Source: PCC-6802 sp943367755 (GTDB lineage Bacteria > Cyanobacteriota > Cyanobacteriia > Pseudanabaenales > Pseudanabaenaceae). Taken from it: a stretch of 64,000 bases of DNA. Position numbers and translations under genes: made by a program. Location: positions 62,001 through 126,000 of the forward strand of contig CALRKB020000004.1 in the NCBI GenBank assembly GCA_943367755.1, read 5' to 3'. Below are positions 1 to 7,405 of this stretch, one piece after another. Below the pieces are notes generated by a model. The model had not been told where the DNA came from. It searched no databases and worked only from the letters and a program-made list of their open reading frames with translations. Positions within the stretch are counted from its first letter, which is position 1. Every line of letters begins with the position of its first letter.

Positions 1-1335
1 AGTTGTCTCCCATAAATATCCTTTCTGGGGAGAACCAAGTGTAAATAAAAACTGAGAAACTTTTCCTTCAGTATCGATAAGCGCACCATTGGCAGCAACA
101 TCCAATCCCAGTACTAGAGGATCGGGACGAACCAAACCCGATAACAGCAAGTTGACGATTAAAGGGTCTTGAAATTTTCGATAATCGCATTCTGGGCCAG
201 TGCAGTTGATTACTTTGCCAACTCGTATCGTTATAGGTTCAGGACTGTGTCGCTTGCGAACGCAAACATCCACTCCCTCTCGATCCTCGGAGTAAGCCAG
301 CACTCGACCTGCATAAACGCTCAGTTGACCGCAATCCCTCATGCTGGCGATCGCATCCGCCATATTTGGCGCTACGCGGTGTCGATGTACCTCCCAATAC
401 GGTCGAATATGGCGGAGGAATCTTTGCTTTTCCTCTAATGGGAGGGTTTTCCAAATAGTTTGCGTCAGAGGACGTAGCGCATCGATTACTGCTCGCCAAT
501 CATATCCCTGGCTAATTGCTACTTGTACTACCTGGCGTACCTGGCGTACCAAAATGCGTATGTTGTTATGCTCTTGCGAGATATCCAGAAATACTGGATA
601 AGGGGATGTGGCTCGATGACCTTGCGGCATTAATCCATGTCGAGAAATCGCGTAGATCTTACCCGCATGACCTGTTTGATGCAGAGCGATCGCCCGATCC
701 AGCATGGTCAGTCCCGAACCGATTAGCAGTACGTCAGTGTCTGGAGCGATCGCATCTAACGCGCTATCCGCCCATGCATAACTAACGTATCGCTTACTGC
801 GATAAAACGACGGATCGCGGACAGGCGGATCGCTGGGGGGAAAGTTCCCTAAAGCTAAAACTACCCGATCTGCTCGGATGGATTGCCCGCATTTCAATGT
901 GACGATCGCTCCATCAGTTGCAGCTTGGATGGCGATCGCTTCATCCGTAATCCTCTGCAAACTCACAGCATAGTGAGCATTAGCTTCTGCTTCATTGAGA
1001 ATTGACTGAATATAAGCGCCAAAGAGCTGGCGCGGTACAAATGTCTTTTCATCTAAGCTTTCTAAGCCTATCAATTGTGGAGATTGGGCTTGCAACCAAT
1101 GCAGAAAACTATCAGGTCGATCTGGGAAAGCACTCATTTTGCCAGAGGGAACATTGAGTAGATGGTATGGAAATGGAGTACTGTAAGCTACTCCCTGCCC
1201 CAGTTGACTTCTCCGTTCGATCAGTAGGATATCGAGGGGAAATGTGGTCTTTTGCAGCAGATGAGTCGCCACCATCACCCCGCTGAATCCCCCACCAATA
1301 ATAGCGATTGAAGCTGTAGAGTCTGTAGTTAGCAT
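1..1335 (-). CDS. FAD/NAD(P)-binding protein, YdhS-like (3' end outside window)
   Basis: Reading leftward from an ATG at 1335 the frame stays open to base 1, so the C-terminus is cut off by the window edge. The N-terminus carries a dinucleotide-binding fold, IAIIGGGFSGVMVATHLL, followed by LGQGVAYSTP and HLLNVPSGKMSAFPDRP, which resemble the FAD-NAD(P)-binding family of COG4529/YdhS (Pfam NAD_binding_9). The far end reads GLDVAANGALIDTEG and TLGSPQKGYLWETT, which also fits the C-terminal part of that family, so only a few dozen residues should be missing. Such proteins are soluble flavoproteins of unknown substrate. The gene is separated from the Rrf2 gene by about 40 bp and points the same way, so it may be read from the Rrf2 promoter. 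A link to sulfur metabolism is inference from position only. Confidence 0.85.
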   Translation of the reverse strand, partial: MLTTDSTASIAIIGGGFSGVMVATHLLQKTTFPLDILLIERRSQLGQGVAYSTPFPYHLLNVPSGKMSAFPDRPDSFLHWLQAQSPQLIGLESLDEKTFVPRQLFGAYIQSILNEAEANAHYAVSLQRITDEAIAIQAATDGAIVTLKCGQSIRADRVVLALGNFPPSDPPVRDPSFYRSKRYVSYAWADSALDAIAPDTDVLLIGSGLTMLDRAIALHQTGHAGKIYAISRHGLMPQGHRATSPYPVFLDISQEHNNIRILVRQVRQVVQVAISQGYDWRAVIDALRPLTQTIWKTLPLEEKQRFLRHIRPYWEVHRHRVAPNMADAIASMRDCGQLSVYAGRVLAYSEDREGVDVCVRKRHSPEPITIRVGKVINCTGPECDYRKFQDPLIVNLLLSGLVRPDPLVLGLDVAANGALIDTEGKVSQFLFTLGSPQKGYLWETT

Positions 1336-1378
1336 TAGTTAATGATCTTCAACTTTGTATCGTTAAGCTGCTGGAACT

Positions 1379-1816
1379 TCAAATGTAAAACATTGGCTCT
1401 GCATGACTATAGACATCTCTCTGCTGACATAAATCTTCTAATGTTATGCTTTGTAGAACATCTTGGGATGCTTTTATGACCTTTTGCCAAGCAGCCAGGA
1501 CAACTGTTCTTTCTGTCGTGATTGATGTAGAAGTTTTGTCTTCTTTAGAATTATTGTTGCCCTCAATAGATATCATCACATCAAGCAAAGTAATTTGCTT
1601 GGGCGATCGAGCGAGTAGATAACCACCCTTAGATCCTCTTTGACTGCGAACGATACCAAAACGCCTTAATGTAGTCATGATTTGGTCGAGGTAACGATCT
1701 GGGATGCCCTGCCTATGAGCAATCTCTACTACTTTCATGGGTTTGCCCAAGGCATCATGTGTTGCCAGTTCGATCAACGCAACCAGAGCATAATCTACTT
1801 TAGAGGTTATTTCCAC
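1379..1816 (-). CDS. Rrf2 family transcriptional regulator
   Basis: A 145-residue winged-helix regulator. The N-terminus MEITSKVDYALVALIELA and the helix region YLDQIMTTLRRFGIVRSQRG-SKGGYLLAR are the Rrf2 signature, and the C-terminus HAEPMFYI is like cyanobacterial members. Rrf2 proteins that carry an Fe-S cluster use three clustered Cys; this one has a single Cys (about residue 130), so an IscR-type cluster is unlikely and a CymR-like mode is more plausible. CymR is the Rrf2 regulator of sulfur metabolism in Firmicutes. It lies divergently to a NIL-domain gene and next to a CysR-like regulator and sulfate transport genes. I infer a role in sulfur control. A candidate operator lies in its own upstream region at 1884-1895. 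Confidence 0.92.
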   Translation of the reverse strand: MEITSKVDYALVALIELATHDALGKPMKVVEIAHRQGIPDRYLDQIMTTLRRFGIVRSQRGSKGGYLLARSPKQITLLDVMISIEGNNNSKEDKTSTSITTERTVVLAAWQKVIKASQDVLQSITLEDLCQQRDVYSHAEPMFYI

Positions 1817-1883
1817 AGCACTTTTAAGTGGGTTTAGCTGGATTTTTACAGACTGACTTAAAACTGACTGAGAATATACTACA

Positions 1884-1895
1884 CTATTCCGATAG
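1884..1895. promoter_or_regulatory. Candidate operator CTAT-TCCG-ATAG between rrf2 and NIL gene
   Basis: CTAT and ATAG form an inverted repeat around TCCG. The 13-mer TATTCCGATAGAT (1885-1897) recurs exactly at 3677-3689 near the sulfate-binding protein gene. Its position in the divergent rrf2/NIL region suggests a regulator site, perhaps for the Rrf2 protein itself. This is inference; no experiment or alignment supports it. Confidence 0.4.
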
Positions 1896-1977
1896 ATTTT
1901 TGGTAATATATATCAAATTCTGCGCCAGAGCCAAACTCGTTGAGTAGTTTTTGTATGGTTGTGCTCTTTTTACTCTA

Positions 1978-2001
1978 AATACCCCAAAGATATGGGGTAT
2001 T
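1978..2001. promoter_or_regulatory. Inverted repeat upstream of NIL gene
   Basis: AATACCCC (1978-1985) and GGGGTATT (1994-2001) are perfect 8-bp arms around AAAGATAT, 38 bp upstream of the NIL start codon. It could be an operator for the CysR-like or Rrf2 regulator, or a leader hairpin. The related string TATATGGGGAGTG occurs upstream of the second NIL gene at about 5206. Confidence 0.4.
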
Positions 2002-2039
2002 AACTATTTTTGCAAGAATTCTATTTTTGGAGGTTGACC

Positions 2040-2372
2040 ATGGCTTTTTCTCACAACATTTCACTCTATAGCTCAAACTTGTCTGTATTAGAGCATATGC
2101 ATGATGAACAATTGGTAAAGATGCGTATCCAAATTTGGATTCCTAGGGAATATCATCAGGAGCCTATTCTTTCCAGACTGATGGTTGAGTTTGGGCTATT
2201 AGTCAATATCACAGGTGCAAAACTCGGCCCTGATACCGACGGTCATGGTTGGTTCGATTTGGAGTTGCATGGCAAACCATCCCAGCTTCAAAAAGGGCTG
2301 TCTTATTTGCGAGAGTTGGACTTAAAAATCTCGGGTAAACCCAACTCTGATGGCGATGGATGGCATTATTAG
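2040..2372 (+). CDS. Free-standing NIL domain protein
   Basis: A 110-residue protein. The start is set by GGAGG at 2029-2033, six bases before the ATG at 2040; a longer upstream reading lacks such a site. Residues about 25-100 match the NIL domain (Pfam NIL), known as the C-terminal ligand-sensing domain of the methionine importer ATPase MetN: IWIPREYHQEPILSRLMVEF, then LVNITGAKLG, GWFDLELHG, and LSYLRELDLKI. The protein has no ATPase, so it is only the small-molecule-binding part. A second NIL protein lies at 5295 directly in front of cysT. I infer a role in sensing or modulating sulfur compound uptake, perhaps as a partner of the transporter. The binding ligand is unknown. Confidence 0.85.
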   Translation: MAFSHNISLYSSNLSVLEHMHDEQLVKMRIQIWIPREYHQEPILSRLMVEFGLLVNITGAKLGPDTDGHGWFDLELHGKPSQLQKGLSYLRELDLKISGKPNSDGDGWHY

Positions 2373-2392
2373 AATGCAACAGCTTTGATTTT

Positions 2393-2425
2393 AGATTTCA
2401 TTTCAGATTTCATTTCAGATTTCAT
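2393..2425. repeat. 12-bp tandem repeat at the crp 3' end
   Basis: The unit AGATTTCATTTC occurs at 2393-2404 and 2405-2416, followed by a partial third copy to 2425. It overlaps the stop codon of the Crp-family gene (2415-2417, minus strand). It looks like replication slippage in a convergent intergenic gap. Confidence 0.7.
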
Positions 2426-3005
2426 AATGCCAGAAAGGTTGTCGATCTGGTAACACAATTAACTGATGAGCCTGACGGGAAATAATTCCTTGTCTCTCAA
2501 GCTGATTGAGCGTGCGGGTTATTGTCACGCGGGTTGTTCCCAGCAAATCGGCAATTTCCTGATGAGTTAAACGCAGGTCGATTAGCTGTCCGGCTTCAAT
2601 TTCACGCCCAAATCGACCGGCTAGCCAGTTAAGTAGCTGCATTAGAGATAATTCGGTTATCTTGCACCGCACAATCTTGAGAAATTTCTCACTGCGTTGC
2701 ATATGTTCGATCATAATCTCAGTAGTTTGATGCCATTCTGAGCGAGGCAATACTTTGGCTTTAACATCGGTTAAGCACTCAATTTCATAGGGATTCATAC
2801 TTGAGAGGACGCTACCGACAATATCGCCATTCCCCCATAATCCCAAACCAACAACGGTGCCATCTTCAAGCCATGTGAGCGTGCGAACCACACCCGATTC
2901 AATTTGCCAGAAAAAATCAGAATCATGGGGGAGTAACGAGCGACGTTCAAACTTGTAGTAGGTTGGCTCAGATACTGCAACGGGCAAAAGTGATGCGATC
3001 GCCAT
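2415..3005 (-). CDS. Crp/Fnr family transcriptional regulator, CysR-like
   Basis: A 196-residue Crp-family protein. The N-terminal beta-barrel reads FWQIESGVVRTLTWLEDGTVVGLGLWGNGDIVG, split here by eye into the usual effector-domain strands; the C-terminal winged helix is LTHQEIADLLGTTRVTITRT with LNQLERQGII (about residues 146-176). Glu/Arg residues of the classical cAMP pocket are not evident, as in NtcA and CysR. Cyanobacterial CysR is a Crp-family activator of sulfate transport genes and is of similar length. Its place between two NIL/sulfate blocks makes CysR the best guess. A different Crp-like regulator cannot be excluded from sequence alone. The start at 3005 is the only good ATG before the conserved barrel. 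Confidence 0.85.
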   Translation of the reverse strand: MAIASLLPVAVSEPTYYKFERRSLLPHDSDFFWQIESGVVRTLTWLEDGTVVGLGLWGNGDIVGSVLSSMNPYEIECLTDVKAKVLPRSEWHQTTEIMIEHMQRSEKFLKIVRCKITELSLMQLLNWLAGRFGREIEAGQLIDLRLTHQEIADLLGTTRVTITRTLNQLERQGIISRQAHQLIVLPDRQPFWHYEI

Positions 3006-3046
3006 AATAATTCAGGTGATTTTTGATTGAAATTTGGATTGCGGAG

Positions 3047-3610
3047 CTAGGCAGAACGTAGTAAGTCAGAGTATTGCTGGTTTTGTTGTAATTGATGCAT
3101 GTGCTTGAATAATTGCCAACAATACTGTTCTGAAAGGCCAAAGGTGATGGCACCGCGCAGTACAACACTGCAGTACCAGTCATTAGGAGCTAGCTCTTGG
3201 TTTAGTTTGTCGATCGCTACGTAGGTACGCACGTTCATATACGCGCAACCCTGGTTTTGCACCGTTACGGTTGCGTGCTCGTAGCCACCTTGGGCAACTT
3301 CTTCTCTGTCATCGAGGCGATCGCTCAACCGCCATGGCAGACGATACAGCACGCCTTCCACATAAGCATTTGGATCTTTAACGATGTCCAGGCAACCGCA
3401 ACTACGGCGAGCAGAGCGGTAATAAAAGCCCAAGCGGTAACCATTGAGTCGAACTGGTCCGATCGCGTAGTGATGCGTATTTTCTCCGAGCGATCGCTTT
3501 AAATCTACAGGACACATGCAGGAACCATAGGCAAAGTAGTAAAACATTGGCTCGGGCCAATCGAGAGCTTGTGAATTGCTAGCTGATGGCTGTAACTGCA
3601 AATGTGTCAT
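3047..3610 (-). CDS. Gamma-glutamylcyclotransferase family protein (AIG2/BtrG fold)
   Basis: The sequence FYYFAYGSCMCPVDLKRSLG contains the YGSN-like loop of the gamma-glutamylcyclotransferase fold, followed by GYRLGFYYRS, YVEGVLYRLPW and DDREEVAQGGYEHATVTV, which supplies the expected acidic catalytic residue. The family releases 5-oxoproline from gamma-glutamyl groups, as in glutathione turnover, so it could recycle sulfur-containing peptides. This fits the sulfur neighbourhood, but the exact substrate is not shown. Family similarity begins at an ATG at 3547; ATG 3610 and GTG 3667 are also possible starts and none has a good ribosome site. A palindromic candidate operator lies at 3673-3696 just upstream. 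Confidence 0.8.
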   Translation of the reverse strand: MTHLQLQPSASNSQALDWPEPMFYYFAYGSCMCPVDLKRSLGENTHHYAIGPVRLNGYRLGFYYRSARRSCGCLDIVKDPNAYVEGVLYRLPWRLSDRLDDREEVAQGGYEHATVTVQNQGCAYMNVRTYVAIDKLNQELAPNDWYCSVVLRGAITFGLSEQYCWQLFKHMHQLQQNQQYSDLLRSA

Positions 3611-3672
3611 CGCTCTGTACTGTGTTTGTGTACTATCAAAAAAAAGCTTTGCAGGAAATACTATCACAATCT

Positions 3673-3696
3673 ACATTATTCCGATAGATATAATGT
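3673..3696. promoter_or_regulatory. Candidate operator: ACATTAT / ATAATGT inverted repeat
   Basis: ACATTAT (3673-3679) and ATAATGT (3690-3696) are perfect 7-bp arms around TCCGATAGAT. The centre shares 13 identical bases with the rrf2/NIL divergent region (1885-1897). It sits just upstream of the cyclotransferase gene and about 300 bp upstream of sbpA. Rrf2 or CysR binding is inferred. Confidence 0.45.
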
Positions 3697-3735
3697 GGAT
3701 TGATCCTTTGTCTCCAAATATAGCGCTACGAAATT

Positions 3736-3888
3736 ATGTTAGGACGGGGTGCAGGTGAAACGCCTCTAGCGCAAATGCAGGCATATATCAGCACTCGTGG
3801 CTGTCGCTGGGCTTTTTTAATGCAAGCATTTGGCTTTGAATCGGGAAATTTACGCTGCGGTACCTGCGATCGCTGTCGCTCCAGGTAG
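3736..3888 (+). pseudogene. Remnant of a RecQ-type helicase zinc-binding domain
   Basis: A 50-residue frame reading from ATG 3736 to TAG 3886. It holds QMQAYISTRGCRW-AFLMQAFGF and then LRCGTCDRCRS. The spacing of one Cys followed by CGxCDxC matches the zinc-binding domain near the C-terminus of RecQ helicases (pattern CRR...YFGE...CGNCDNC). No helicase motifs lie upstream: the frame is closed by a TAG at 3721. I therefore read it as the tail of a lost recQ-like gene rather than a gene. An independently expressed zinc-ribbon peptide is an alternative. The fragment separates the candidate operator at 3673 from sbpA. Confidence 0.6.
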
Positions 3889-3991
3889 TAAGACTCATTA
3901 AGATTTAGCGTTAAAGCTCTTGTCAACTTACCCCAAAAACCTGTATCTTTGAAATCTACGGTAAATACATAGGATATTCGGAGTTTAAAAC

Positions 3992-5077
3992 ATGAATACA
4001 GCTTGGAAAGGCATCAGGCGATGGTTGAGCTTATTTGGTGTGGGTTTATGTATCAGCTTGGCGATCGCGGCCTGTAATAGCCCCCAAGCCAACGAACCAA
4101 CATCTTCCCCAACCACCAAGGCAAACAGTCCCGAAGCGAAAAAGGATGCCGAAATCACCCTGGTGTCTTACGCTGTTACTAAAGCTGCCTATGGCAAGAT
4201 AATTCCATTGTTTGCAGCGGATTGGGAGAAGAAAACTGGCCAGAAGGTAACTGTCAAAGAAAGTTATGGCGGCTCGGGATCGCAAACCCGTGCCGTTATA
4301 GATGGCTTAGAAGCTGATGTGGTGAACTTAGCATTGGAAGGAGATGTCAATAAGCTACAGAAAGCAGGCTTGATCGATAAAGGGTGGCAAAAAGAATTAC
4401 CCAACGATTCCATTGTGACTAAATCAGTGGCAGTCATCGCTTACCGAGAAGGTAATCCCAAAGGAATTAAGTCCTGGGACGATCTGGTCAAGCCTGGTGT
4501 AGAGTTGATTACCGCCAACCCCAAAACCTCAGGTGGAGCAAAATGGAATTTCTTGGTAGTCTATGGTGCGGGTAAGGAAAAGCTGAAGGATGAGGCCAAA
4601 GCCAAAGACTTCATCAAAAAGTTCTACCAAAACGCCAAAGTTTTGGCTAAAGATGCGCGCGAGTCTACAGAAGTGTTCGCTAAGCAAGGTCAGGGCGATG
4701 TCCTGATCAATTATGAAAACGAAGCAATTCTGGCAAAGACGGAAGGTAGCAAAATCCCATTTACCACACCAACCGATATCAATATTTCAATTGATACGCC
4801 AGCAGCTGTAGTCGATGCCAACGTCAAAAAACACGGTACGGAGGAAGTAGCAAAAGCCTTTGCCGAATTCCTATTCACCGCACCCGCGCAGCGCGAGTTT
4901 AGTAATCTGGGATTTAGATCCATCCTGCCTGAGGTAGCTGCCGAGAATAAAGATAAATTTCCCAAGGTGGAAAAACTACTGACAGTTAAAGACTTTGGTG
5001 GTTGGAGTGAGATCGAATCTCAGTTCTTTGCTGATGGAGCAGAGTTCGATAAGATTCAAGCCAGCTTAGGCAAGTAA
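3992..5077 (+). CDS. sbpA: Periplasmic sulfate-binding lipoprotein SbpA
   Basis: A 361-residue solute-binding protein for sulfate (and likely thiosulfate) import. The N-terminus is a lipoprotein signal ending in LAIAAC, with Cys28 the predicted lipidated residue, so it should be tethered in the periplasm. Family motifs: LVSYAVTKAAYGKIIPLF, KESYGGSGSQTRAVIDGLEADVV, ALEGDVNKL, GNPKGIKSWDDLVKPGVELI and NPKTSGGAKWNFL. These are the typical sulfate-binding segments of the Sbp/CysP family. It is followed by a hairpin terminator and then by NIL-cysT-cysW, so it may be a separate transcript from the permeases. The upstream gap holds a candidate promoter (TTGTCA near 3920) and the RecQ remnant. Confidence 0.95.
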   Translation: MNTAWKGIRRWLSLFGVGLCISLAIAACNSPQANEPTSSPTTKANSPEAKKDAEITLVSYAVTKAAYGKIIPLFAADWEKKTGQKVTVKESYGGSGSQTRAVIDGLEADVVNLALEGDVNKLQKAGLIDKGWQKELPNDSIVTKSVAVIAYREGNPKGIKSWDDLVKPGVELITANPKTSGGAKWNFLVVYGAGKEKLKDEAKAKDFIKKFYQNAKVLAKDARESTEVFAKQGQGDVLINYENEAILAKTEGSKIPFTTPTDINISIDTPAAVVDANVKKHGTEEVAKAFAEFLFTAPAQREFSNLGFRSILPEVAAENKDKFPKVEKLLTVKDFGGWSEIESQFFADGAEFDKIQASLGK

Positions 5078-5151
5078 CCAATTCCTTGAGCCTTATCTTG
5101 GTAATCCTCTTGCATAAGTTGCTGCAAAATTCTTTCAGATAGCTTTTACAT

Positions 5152-5184
5152 AAGTCGATCTTTATATGAAAAAGATCGACTTTT
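5152..5184 (+). terminator. Hairpin terminator after sbpA
   Basis: AAGTCGATCTTT (5152-5163) pairs perfectly with AAAGATCGACTT (5171-5182) over a 7-base loop and runs into TT. It lies 75 bp after the sbpA stop and before the NIL-cysTW block. Confidence 0.75.
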
Positions 5185-5294
5185 CAGACCCTAACCACTC
5201 GCGTATATGGGGAGTGTATGAATTAAAAAAGGGATCGAACGATCTCCCATCAACCTAAATGCTTAACAAACAGGCAAATTTCAGGAGGATTAAG

Positions 5295-5645
5295 ATGTTG
5301 ACTGAATCCCAACACGGCGGTACGCATCCCCCAGGGAATCGCCCATCTACAGAAAATGACGTAGCCGCCGATCCGGTCGATCCAAGACCAACTCAGGCTA
5401 ATATAACCGTCCGCATTGACAAAAATTACCATCAGGAACCGGTAATTTCCCATCTCATCTCTAAGTATGGTTTAACAGTGAATATTACAGCAGCACTACT
5501 AGGAGAGAATACACAAGAAGACGGTTGGTTTAATTTGGAATTGCAAGGAACAGATCGACAAATTCACGATGCACTGAGTTATTTGAACGAACTCGATCTA
5601 GAAGTCTGGAATAAAAATAATGCTGACGAGCAAGAGGGCTGGTAA
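5295..5645 (+). CDS. Second NIL domain protein, translationally coupled to cysT
   Basis: A 116-residue protein. AGGAGG at 5283-5288 places the start at ATG 5295. The NIL domain occupies residues about 37-105: VRIDKNYHQEPVISHLISKYG, split across the usual first helix, then LTVNITAALLGE, DGWFNLELQG and LSYLNELDLEVW. It is clearly related to the NIL protein at 2040. The stop TAA overlaps the cysT start as TAATG, so the two are translationally coupled and probably act together. A cysT partner carrying a sensor domain recalls MetN, where NIL regulates transport by ligand feedback. Feedback control of sulfate uptake is inference. The N-terminal stretch HGGTHPPGNRPST is not NIL and matches an inserted repeat. 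Confidence 0.85.
   Translation: MLTESQHGGTHPPGNRPSTENDVAADPVDPRPTQANITVRIDKNYHQEPVISHLISKYGLTVNITAALLGENTQEDGWFNLELQGTDRQIHDALSYLNELDLEVWNKNNADEQEGW
5316..5347 (+). repeat. Short REP-like element inserted in frame in the NIL gene
   Basis: The 32-base stretch beginning GGCGGTACGCATCCC and ending AATCGCCCATC matches 29 of 32 bases with 13251-13282 (minus strand) in the proline-rich lipoprotein gene. It encodes GGTHPPGNRPS here and GGTHPAVNRPS there. In the lipoprotein the 21-base core is absent from three sister repeats, which shows it is an insertion. Confidence 0.7.
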
Positions 5646-6469
5646 TGACAATTTCCTATGGCGCTCAACAGCGCAAAATTCCCTATGCCTGGATCGTCAC
5701 CTGGGTTTATCTAATCTTCATGCTGCTGATTCCCATGTCAGCCATGATTCTCAAGGCGGCAACTTCGCCACCAGCAGAGTTTTGGAAGATTGCCACCAGT
5801 CCGATCGCTCTATCAACCTATGACGTCACATTTGTAACGGCTTTGTTTGCGGCCTTAGTGAATGGTATCTTTGGCACCCTTTTAGCATGGGTGCTTGTAC
5901 GCTACAGCTTTCCTGGCAAGCGCATTGTCGATGCCGCAGTTGACCTACCCTTTGCCCTACCCACCGCAGTTGCTGGTATCACCTTAGCCACCGTTTACAG
6001 TCCCAATGGCTGGATTGGCTCTTTGTTTGCACCCTTTGGCATCAAAATCGCGTTCACTCGGGTTGGTGTTTTTATTGCGATGGTGTTCATCTCTCTACCA
6101 TTTGTGGTCCGCACCCTACAACCAGTTTTACAAGAGATGGAGAAGGAAATGGAAGAAGCAGCGTGGAGTCTTGGGGCGACAAGGTGGCAAACCTTCTGGC
6201 GCGTAATTTTACCGCCATTAATTCCTGCCATCCTCACAGGTGTAGTTCTGGGTTTTTCCAGAGCGGTAGGCGAATTCGGCTCAATTGTAATTATTGCCGC
6301 GAATTTGCCCTTTAAAGACCTGATTACCCCAATCCTGATTTTCCAGCGCCTGGAACAATACGACTATGTTGGAGCGACAGTGATTGGTACTGTAATGCTA
6401 GCAATTTCCTTAGTACTGATCTTGATTATTAATTTCCTACAGCGATGGGGTCAAAAGTATGGTTTCTGA
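5645..6469 (+). CDS. cysT: Sulfate ABC transporter permease CysT
   Basis: A 274-residue inner-membrane permease with about six hydrophobic segments. The motif EEAAWSLGATRWQTFWRVILPP is the EAA loop that contacts the ATPase (shown here in part), and the C-terminus GFSRAVGEFGSIVIIAANLP followed by LIFQRLEQYDYVGAT is typical of CysT/CysU. It imports sulfate and thiosulfate together with CysW, SbpA and the ATPase CysA. It overlaps the NIL gene by one base and cysW by 11 bp, so these three form one transcription unit. CysA is not encoded in this window. Confidence 0.95.
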   Translation: MTISYGAQQRKIPYAWIVTWVYLIFMLLIPMSAMILKAATSPPAEFWKIATSPIALSTYDVTFVTALFAALVNGIFGTLLAWVLVRYSFPGKRIVDAAVDLPFALPTAVAGITLATVYSPNGWIGSLFAPFGIKIAFTRVGVFIAMVFISLPFVVRTLQPVLQEMEKEMEEAAWSLGATRWQTFWRVILPPLIPAILTGVVLGFSRAVGEFGSIVIIAANLPFKDLITPILIFQRLEQYDYVGATVIGTVMLAISLVLILIINFLQRWGQKYGF

Positions 6470-7310
6470 GCCTATATCTCCTGCTTCCAATCCCAGTAAA
6501 ATTCGCGATTCAGACTACTGGGTCAAATTTACGTTAACGGCGATCGCTGTTCTCTATCTTAGCTTGGTGCTGCTTTTCCCAGTATTGAACGTGGTCTTTG
6601 CTGCGTTTGCGAAAGGCATAGGCCCAGTGCTACATGCTCTATCGGGAGCAGATTTTCTCAGTGCAGCGCGACTGACGCTCATAGTAGCAGCCGTCGCCTT
6701 ACCTCTCAATACCATCTTTGGCCTATGTGCCGCTTGGGTAATTGCCCGCAATCAGTTTCGGGGTAAAACACTGTTGATCAGTATCATCGATCTGCCCTTC
6801 TCCATCTCTCCTGTGGTTGCAGGTCTAATGCTCGTCATGCTATATGGCAGAAATGGCTGGCTGGGGCCATTCCTGGAACAGATTGGTTTCAAAGTAATCT
6901 TCGCCCTGCCCGGCATTATTTTGGCAAGTGCGTTTGTCACCATGCCGTTTGTGGCAAGGGAGGTAATCCCCGTGCTGGAAGAAATAGGTAGTGCAGAGGA
7001 AGAAGCAGCAAGGACTTTGGGTGCCAGCGATTGGCAGATTTTCTGGCGCGTCACGCTACCCAATATTCGCTGGGGATTGCTGTATGGACTTCTACTCACC
7101 AATGCCAGAGCCATGGGAGAATTTGGCGCGGTTTCCGTGGTATCAGGCAGCATTGCGGGTAAGACTCAAACCCTACCTCTATACGTCGAAGAAGCCTACA
7201 AAAACTACCAATCCCAAGAAGCTTTCACAGCTTCCCTCGTTTTAGGCTTGTTGGCATTAGTAACTTTAGTCCTGAAAGAAGTTCTGGAAAGGCGTACCAA
7301 ACATAGATAG
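6459..7310 (+). CDS. cysW: Sulfate ABC transporter permease CysW
   Basis: A 283-residue permease, the second membrane subunit of the sulfate importer. Hydrophobic segments alternate with the EAA loop EEEAARTLGASDWQIFWRV, and LTNARAMGEFGAVSVVSG followed by LPLYVEEAYKNY are the CysW signature. The start ATG lies within the last codons of cysT, which indicates coupling. In many cyanobacteria cysA follows directly; here the unit ends with a hairpin and an unrelated Uma2 gene, so CysA must come from elsewhere. Confidence 0.95.
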   Translation: MVSEPISPASNPSKIRDSDYWVKFTLTAIAVLYLSLVLLFPVLNVVFAAFAKGIGPVLHALSGADFLSAARLTLIVAAVALPLNTIFGLCAAWVIARNQFRGKTLLISIIDLPFSISPVVAGLMLVMLYGRNGWLGPFLEQIGFKVIFALPGIILASAFVTMPFVAREVIPVLEEIGSAEEEAARTLGASDWQIFWRVTLPNIRWGLLYGLLLTNARAMGEFGAVSVVSGSIAGKTQTLPLYVEEAYKNYQSQEAFTASLVLGLLALVTLVLKEVLERRTKHR

Positions 7311-7331
7311 CCAAGAGAATCTTTTGCTCCT

Positions 7332-7355
7332 AGTAGGGGGAAAACGTCCCCTACT
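7332..7355 (+). terminator. Hairpin after cysW
   Basis: AGTAGGGG (7332-7339) and CCCCTACT (7348-7355) form a perfect 8-bp stem with an 8-base loop, 21 bp after the cysW stop. The following T tract is weak, so efficiency is uncertain. Confidence 0.55.
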
Positions 7356-7405
7356 TAACTCCAAATTTGCCAGTACAATGAAGCCATCGCCAGCATGTAT
7401 ATGCC

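Noticed and set aside
3726..3926. Minus-strand ORF of 66 codons
   Set aside because: It is antisense to the RecQ remnant and has no recognisable motif.
6752..7153. Minus-strand ORF of 133 codons opposite cysW
   Set aside because: It lies entirely antisense to a clear permease gene and has no motif of its own.
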